A stretch of DNA of 9,975 nucleotides from Treponema sp. UBA1240 (GTDB lineage: Bacteria; Spirochaetota; Spirochaetia; Treponematales; Treponemataceae): NCBI GenBank assembly GCA_002308875.1, contig DBWK01000060.1, forward strand, positions 6,112 to 16,086, given 5' to 3'. Below the pieces are notes generated by a model. It made no database searches. It saw only the letters and a list, made by a program, of their open reading frames with translations, and was not told the DNA's origin. How positions within the stretch are numbered: position 1 is the stretch's first letter; each line of letters opens with the position of its first letter. The position numbers and the translations under genes were made by a program. Positions 6,304-9,975 of this stretch are shown here, in pieces.

Positions 6304-7128
6304 ATGAGAAAACAAATTCAAAGGTTTTATTATTTTTCATCTAACCTCTTTTTTATCCTGATTCTGCTGCCGCTCTTAGTTTTTTGCGGGTGCGGCGGCG
6401 GAGGCGGGATTTCTTCCTTGCAGGATTTTTACAAACCTACGGTTGAATACGTCCTAACTTTTCCCGATATTCCCCCGGAAATCTTACAACTTGTTACAAA
6501 CAGCGAATTGGTATGGATGGACGAGAATTACACTATCCGGAGCAAAACTCTGCCTGTAAACGCAAAAGGTGAAACAATCCTTTTGGCATCAGGCAAAACA
6601 GCGCCCGTCCTGCTTTTTCCAATGATACAAGGCAATCGATTTTTTATTCCGGCAGGAGCAATCCATCCCTTCGGCACAACAGAAGACAGCAGAATTTATC
6701 TTTCATGGGAAAACGGCTTTGCTGCGGATGTTTTTCACAAAATTATAACGGCAGAATCCGGTCAAACCCTTGCCGAGAAAGAATCCTATTGCAGTTACTT
6801 TAATTGGGATCATCTTTTGGATGTAATTAACAAAAACAGACCGGCATATCTGTTGGACGAAACAAAGATTATCCAAGCCATTTGTTCAGGTACAATAAAA
6901 GCATCAAGTGTTAAGAAGGTAAAAACATTTACTGTTGATACCTCACTAATTCCTGTGGAAATTATGCAGATTTATTCACCGGATATAATGGAAGGAAATT
7001 TGATGACTAAAAGCAGTTTTGAAATTCCACAGACGGGAAGTATTTTTTATTCAAATTTGGGATTTATAAAAATCGAAAAACACCCAACTTTATCAAATTC
7101 ACTTGTCATAACTGAACTTGCAAGGTAA
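6304..7128 (+). CDS. Predicted lipoprotein of unknown function
   Basis: A 274-residue protein. The basic N-terminus (MRKQIQR) and hydrophobic segment (14-27) lead to LLVFCGCGGGGG. Lipidation at Cys30 (Gly at -1) or Cys28 (Phe at -1, unusual) would fit the loose spirochete lipobox, followed by a flexible glycine tether. The mature domain is rich in beta strands (for example TILLASGKTAPVLLFP and GNRFFIPAGAIHP) and has no family motif I recognise. The start is uncertain: no Shine-Dalgarno lies within 20 bases of the ATG, and the nearest candidate, GAGG (6265-6268), is about 35 bases away. An out-of-frame ATG at 6300 overlaps it. The second lipoprotein follows with 13 bases between stop and ATG, so the two are probably cotranscribed and may act together at the envelope. 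Confidence 0.75.
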   Translation: MRKQIQRFYYFSSNLFFILILLPLLVFCGCGGGGGISSLQDFYKPTVEYVLTFPDIPPEILQLVTNSELVWMDENYTIRSKTLPVNAKGETILLASGKTAPVLLFPMIQGNRFFIPAGAIHPFGTTEDSRIYLSWENGFAADVFHKIITAESGQTLAEKESYCSYFNWDHLLDVINKNRPAYLLDETKIIQAICSGTIKASSVKKVKTFTVDTSLIPVEIMQIYSPDIMEGNLMTKSSFEIPQTGSIFYSNLGFIKIEKHPTLSNSLVITELAR

Positions 7129-7145
7129 AATCTATGTATTCATGA
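7122..7145 (+). promoter_or_regulatory. Ribosome-binding site plus three-codon minigene overlapping the next lipoprotein start
   Basis: AAGG (7122-7125), at the very end of the upstream lipoprotein gene, is eight bases before ATG 7134. That ATG opens ATG-TAT-TCA-TGA (Met-Tyr-Ser-stop). Its TGA (7143-7145) overlaps the lipoprotein ATG (7142-7144) in the form ATGA. The same AAGG is 16 bases from the real ATG, too far for efficient direct initiation. Ribosomes may therefore begin on the minigene and restart at the overlap. Predicted from spacing only. Confidence 0.45.
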
Positions 7146-8287
7146 GAAAATTCAAATCGATTACAGTTCTGCTTTTTCTTCTCATTTTTACATTATTTTC
7201 ATGCAAAAAAGCTGAAAAAACAGAAACGCAAATAAATCTACCGGAAACTGCCACAACTACCTCAATTTCCGACCCAGTTTTGCGGTGGTATTATTTTTCA
7301 CGTTCAGGCATTGTTCCAATTGAAACACCGCGTAATACTCCGCAGACAATTTTCAGACCCTGGACGGAAACAATGCGTGTTTCAGGTGCGGCACAAATCG
7401 ATTCAAAATCATATATGCTTGTAAACAGGCTCGGACTCCTTACACTGCCTGATAAACTTGACGATTTGCCGGAATTAAAAACTGATGTTCTTTATTTTAC
7501 GGATACCACTGCATCAAATTTGCTTTCCGTTGAGGGCTATCCAGTTTTTCACGTATACCGGAACAGTTTTTTTAATAGTAAAGCTTCCGTTTCGCCCATG
7601 CCGTTTTTGATTCAATATAGAACAACGGCTGACATCTTTTTTCCGCTGTTAAAAGTTGTGGATCTTGAATTGCCCGAAAACGCAGAAACAGTTCATTTAC
7701 AATATGACGGAACAAATTGGATTGGTTCTTTTAAATCTTCAACGGAAGAGCGCACCCAATTCAATTACCTGAAATTCTTTTCATTTGAACCTTTAATTTC
7801 GCTTACAGGTTCAGCAAAAAAGGGTCAGATTCAAAAAGAACAGCTTACACAGGAATCGTTCAAAAATCTTGTGGCACAGCGCGATTTTACGACTGCACCA
7901 AAAAAGGTGCAAAATCTTCTTTCGCAAATTCCTGAAAATATTGCACTATCTTTGGAATACACGGAAAACAACCCGGTAAGCCCCGTAAACTATATACGCG
8001 AAACAAAATCAGACCCGATGTATGGCAAGGTAAAGAACTTAAAAACCAACATTTCTACTTTGTTTTACGATGGAACATTTTATTTTGCCGGCGCAACTGA
8101 AAATATGCCGATTGTAAACGACGGTAAGCCTGTCTGTTTCCGTCTGCCAAAAATGCCTTCGGGATTTCTTTACACGGATTTTATTTTTTCGGGTTCAATT
8201 TTGTACGTTGCCTGGGAAGAAGAACTATTTTACGAAACTGGAAGAAGCGGTTTTTTAGCTGTGGATTTAAGAAAAGTTTTTTATTAG
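7142..8287 (+). CDS. Predicted lipoprotein of unknown function (second of pair)
   Basis: A 381-residue protein. MRKFK, a hydrophobic core (8-17) and the lipobox LFSC with Cys21 give a clear type II signal peptide, followed by a short Lys/Glu/Thr-rich tether. ATG 7142 is preferred over an in-frame TTG at 7118 because it gives a standard short n-region; the TTG would add eight residues and overlap the upstream gene. The mature part shows many short strand-like stretches with aromatic residues (ILYVAWEEELFYETG, STLFYDGTFYFAGA) that could form a beta-propeller or sandwich, but I see no repeat unit or named domain. It probably shares a transcript with the lipoprotein before it. Its 3' end overlaps the oppositely oriented nudC by 21 bases. 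Function unknown; attachment to the periplasmic or outer membrane is expected. Confidence 0.8.
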   Translation: MRKFKSITVLLFLLIFTLFSCKKAEKTETQINLPETATTTSISDPVLRWYYFSRSGIVPIETPRNTPQTIFRPWTETMRVSGAAQIDSKSYMLVNRLGLLTLPDKLDDLPELKTDVLYFTDTTASNLLSVEGYPVFHVYRNSFFNSKASVSPMPFLIQYRTTADIFFPLLKVVDLELPENAETVHLQYDGTNWIGSFKSSTEERTQFNYLKFFSFEPLISLTGSAKKGQIQKEQLTQESFKNLVAQRDFTTAPKKVQNLLSQIPENIALSLEYTENNPVSPVNYIRETKSDPMYGKVKNLKTNISTLFYDGTFYFAGATENMPIVNDGKPVCFRLPKMPSGFLYTDFIFSGSILYVAWEEELFYETGRSGFLAVDLRKVFY

Positions 8288-9055
8288 TTCATAAACTATT
8301 GAACCGGCTTTTGGAACAGGCGGCAGATTATCCAATGAAAACCATTTTGCATCGTCAATTTCACTTCTTTGCAAAACCAGTTCTCCACCAGCCCATTCTG
8401 CCGTAAGACCGATTAAAAGCTGATCTGGATAAGGCCAATGCTGGCTTGAACAATATTTTATGTTTTTAACTTCAAGTCCGCATTCTTCTTTGATTGTACG
8501 TTTAGCACATGCTTCGATATTTTCACCGTGTTCCAAAAAACCTGCCGGACATGTATATGTGTTTGTATTACCTTGATTCTGCCTTACCAAAAGTACTTTA
8601 TCGTCTTTTTTTGCAAGTATAAGCACAGCTGGCGAGATTCGCGGAAAAAAAACGCTTCCACAAAACGGACAGATTCGCGCTGTTTCAAATTTATCATCCT
8701 GCAACGCACCTCCGCAACATCCGCAGAATCTTGCTGTTTTTCGCCAGTTCAGCAGGGCAAGCGCACGCGAGCAAAGATTTGTAAAAGCATAGCTGGAAGC
8801 AAACAACTGCCTTAGACTTATCCAACAAAAACCTTGAAGCGCAGGAACACTTTCCTCAAGAATGACTGTAAAATATCCCTTGCTTTCTTCAAAAAACCAG
8901 TCTTTTGCATAGTTTTGTTCAAAAAACTTTTGCACTACTTCCTTTTGAGGAAGTTCAACCGTGCCGGGATTCGGATTCCTGACCAGTATTTCATTTCCCT
9001 TAAAAACAAAGAATCTATCACAATTATTCAGTATATTGGATGTTATCATTGGCAT
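8267..9055 (-). CDS. nudC: NADH pyrophosphatase (Nudix hydrolase, NudC type)
   Basis: A 262-residue cytoplasmic enzyme splitting NADH to NMNH and AMP; NudC enzymes also remove NAD caps from RNA. The order is standard: a divergent N-terminal domain (1-105), a zinc ribbon with CxxC pairs Cys111/Cys114 and Cys129/Cys132, then the Nudix fold. The Nudix box (172-194) has Gly172, Glu178, Arg186, Glu190, Glu191 and Gly193, but Thr187 replaces the Glu of the REUxEE core. The specificity motif SQPWPFPxS appears as SQHWPYPDQ (204-212), and Glu232 in EIDDAKWF fits the later catalytic Glu. Both changes are noted as unusual. No Shine-Dalgarno precedes the ATG at 9055 or Met3 (9049); the promoter predicts a leaderless message. 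It lies 43 bases after the amidohydrolase gene. Confidence 0.93.
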   Translation of the reverse strand: MPMITSNILNNCDRFFVFKGNEILVRNPNPGTVELPQKEVVQKFFEQNYAKDWFFEESKGYFTVILEESVPALQGFCWISLRQLFASSYAFTNLCSRALALLNWRKTARFCGCCGGALQDDKFETARICPFCGSVFFPRISPAVLILAKKDDKVLLVRQNQGNTNTYTCPAGFLEHGENIEACAKRTIKEECGLEVKNIKYCSSQHWPYPDQLLIGLTAEWAGGELVLQRSEIDDAKWFSLDNLPPVPKAGSIVYELIKNFS

Positions 9056-9061
9056 ATTATT

Positions 9062-9089
9062 AGAATAACACCGATTGCGATAATGTCAA
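9062..9089 (-). promoter_or_regulatory. nudC promoter predicting transcription start at the ATG
   Basis: On the minus strand, a perfect -35 TTGACA (9084-9089), a 16-base spacer and -10 TATTCT (9062-9067) are followed by six bases and then ATG 9055. A start seven bases after the -10 falls exactly on the A of the ATG. It sits just after the amidohydrolase stop codon, so nudC can be expressed independently of that gene. Confidence 0.5.
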
Positions 9090-9098
9090 AAGTTTTTT

Positions 9099-9908
9099 TC
9101 AGATTTTCAAAAGTCTGCAGGCATTTTTGTAAAAAATATTGTCTTTTTCTTCCTGCAAAAGAGGCAGAGCATTTATTGTGTCATATTCGCGTTTAGCATT
9201 GCTCCAGGGGGAATCTGATGCAAAAAGGATTTTATCGCTACCGTGTCTTTTTACTACTTGCACAAACCAATCTTTGGGATAGTAGTCAAAACCCATAGAT
9301 GTGTCTAAAAACACGTTTTTTCCAACTAGGTTTTCTTCCAAACGCTGATACTGCAAATGTCCGCCCATGTGTGCAAGAACGATTTTTCCACCATTCAGGT
9401 TATCTATAACTGAAGCGAACTTTTCAGGGGAACTTCTGTAAGGTTCTGAAAAAGCCGGATCCGCACCTGCGTGAAAAAGCAGAATAAGGTCTTTTGAAAG
9501 CGCATAGTCATAAACTTTAAGCATAGCAGGATCGTCCACCTCAAACGACTGGTATTCAGGATGAAGTTTTATACCTTTTATGCCTAAACTGACTATATAA
9601 TCAATATCCTGTTTGTAATTTTCCGAATGAGGCCACAATCCACCGAATGATACAAATCTTCGTGAGGTTTCCGCGCCTGTGTTGATGCTGTACGCAAACT
9701 CATTTACGGTTTTAATCTGAGAACTTTTTGTTACAACCGGTTGAATTAGGGAGTAATCAATGTGCCATTCATCCATCCGTGATAAAAGGGATTTAAGAGT
9801 TCCGTCCGTTACCGGATTAAAACAGGCGTCAGAAACATGCGTCAGCTTTTCCATTGCCTTGCTTGCAACAGCGTCCGGCCATATATGTGTGTGAAAGTCT
9901 ATAATCAT
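9099..9908 (-). CDS. Amidohydrolase-2 family metal-dependent hydrolase
   Basis: A 269-residue TIM-barrel hydrolase. The metal-site motifs of the amidohydrolase-related family (Amidohydro_2) occur in order: FHTH (His6, His8) at the first strand, GIKLHPEYQSF (112-122, His116), LLFHAGAD (143-150, His146), LAHMGGH (178-184, His180) and FASDSPW (229-235, Asp232). The family includes decarboxylases of aromatic and keto acids, lactonases and uncharacterised hydrolases. The sequence does not give the substrate, and the neighbours (nudC, unknown upstream gene) do not help. There is no signal peptide, so it is cytoplasmic. ATG at 9908 has AGGA (9917-9920) eight bases upstream. A CATAAT -10-like hexamer (9923-9928) lacks a good -35. 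The gene follows an intrinsic terminator, so it starts its own transcription unit. Confidence 0.88.
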   Translation of the reverse strand: MIIDFHTHIWPDAVASKAMEKLTHVSDACFNPVTDGTLKSLLSRMDEWHIDYSLIQPVVTKSSQIKTVNEFAYSINTGAETSRRFVSFGGLWPHSENYKQDIDYIVSLGIKGIKLHPEYQSFEVDDPAMLKVYDYALSKDLILLFHAGADPAFSEPYRSSPEKFASVIDNLNGGKIVLAHMGGHLQYQRLEENLVGKNVFLDTSMGFDYYPKDWFVQVVKRHGSDKILFASDSPWSNAKREYDTINALPLLQEEKDNIFYKNACRLLKI

Positions 9909-9941
9909 AGAACAAATCCTGTATTATGACTGTGTGAATGC

Positions 9942-9975
9942 AAAAAAAAGTTCAGCTATGTTACACATGCTGAAC
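9942..9975 (-). terminator. Intrinsic terminator of the gene upstream (beyond the right edge)
   Basis: On the minus strand GTTCAGC (9975-9969) pairs with GCTGAAC (9956-9950). An inner ATGT/ACAT pairing around a three-base loop extends the stem to 11 pairs with one bulge. Eight T (9949-9942) follow directly. This is a textbook Rho-independent terminator reading leftward. It would end a minus-strand gene outside the window and insulate the amidohydrolase gene. Confidence 0.85.

Noticed and set aside
7118..7141. In-frame TTG start extending the second lipoprotein by eight residues
   Set aside because: No ribosome-binding site fits it, it overlaps the previous gene, and it spoils the short basic n-region that ATG 7142 gives.
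9105..9122. CAGA/TCTG hairpin at the end of the amidohydrolase gene as its terminator
   Set aside because: The stem is short with a mismatch and is followed by A residues, not T, on the minus strand.

Overview
The window looks like a low-to-moderate GC chromosomal segment from a host-associated, plant-fibre-using spirochete, most likely a gut or rumen Treponema. This is inferred from the protein styles (an AGEFRS-type ROK regulator, a cytoplasmic GH39 enzyme, lipoproteins with relaxed lipoboxes) and not from any marker gene. No RNA gene, CRISPR array, insertion sequence, integrase or attachment site is visible.

Left part (1-2851, all minus strand): a tightly packed run transcribed right to left. 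It holds uppP (undecaprenyl-pyrophosphate phosphatase), a single-domain malic enzyme, an ECF-transporter S component and the 5' end of a TrkA-type NAD-binding potassium-channel regulator that leaves the window. The malic enzyme ribosome-binding site overlaps the uppP stop, and trkA begins with TTG inside the stop of the ECF gene. A good promoter lies upstream of uppP.

Middle part (2852-5707): a divergent promoter region opens a plus-strand GH39 glycosidase (probable cytoplasmic beta-xylosidase). It ends stop-to-stop with a minus-strand ROK transcriptional regulator, the two stop codons interlocking in TTAA. The pairing suggests a sugar-responsive regulator of (xylo)oligosaccharide use. The ROK protein lacks both the sugar-kinase phosphate loop and the usual Cys-rich zinc motif, and its promoter predicts an almost leaderless mRNA.

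Right-middle part (5708-8287, plus strand): a small exported protein with three polyproline runs, then two unrecognised lipoproteins. The second lipoprotein start is preceded by a well-placed three-codon minigene whose stop overlaps it. These three envelope genes are the least explained part of the window.

Right part (8267-9975, minus strand): an amidohydrolase-2 family TIM-barrel hydrolase and nudC (NADH pyrophosphatase / NAD-decapping type). nudC has its own promoter, placed so that transcription should start at the ATG. An intrinsic terminator of a gene beyond the window lies at the right edge.

I found no clear multi-gene novel system. The best leads are the polyproline protein with the lipoprotein pair, the minigene-coupled start, and the two predicted leaderless transcripts.
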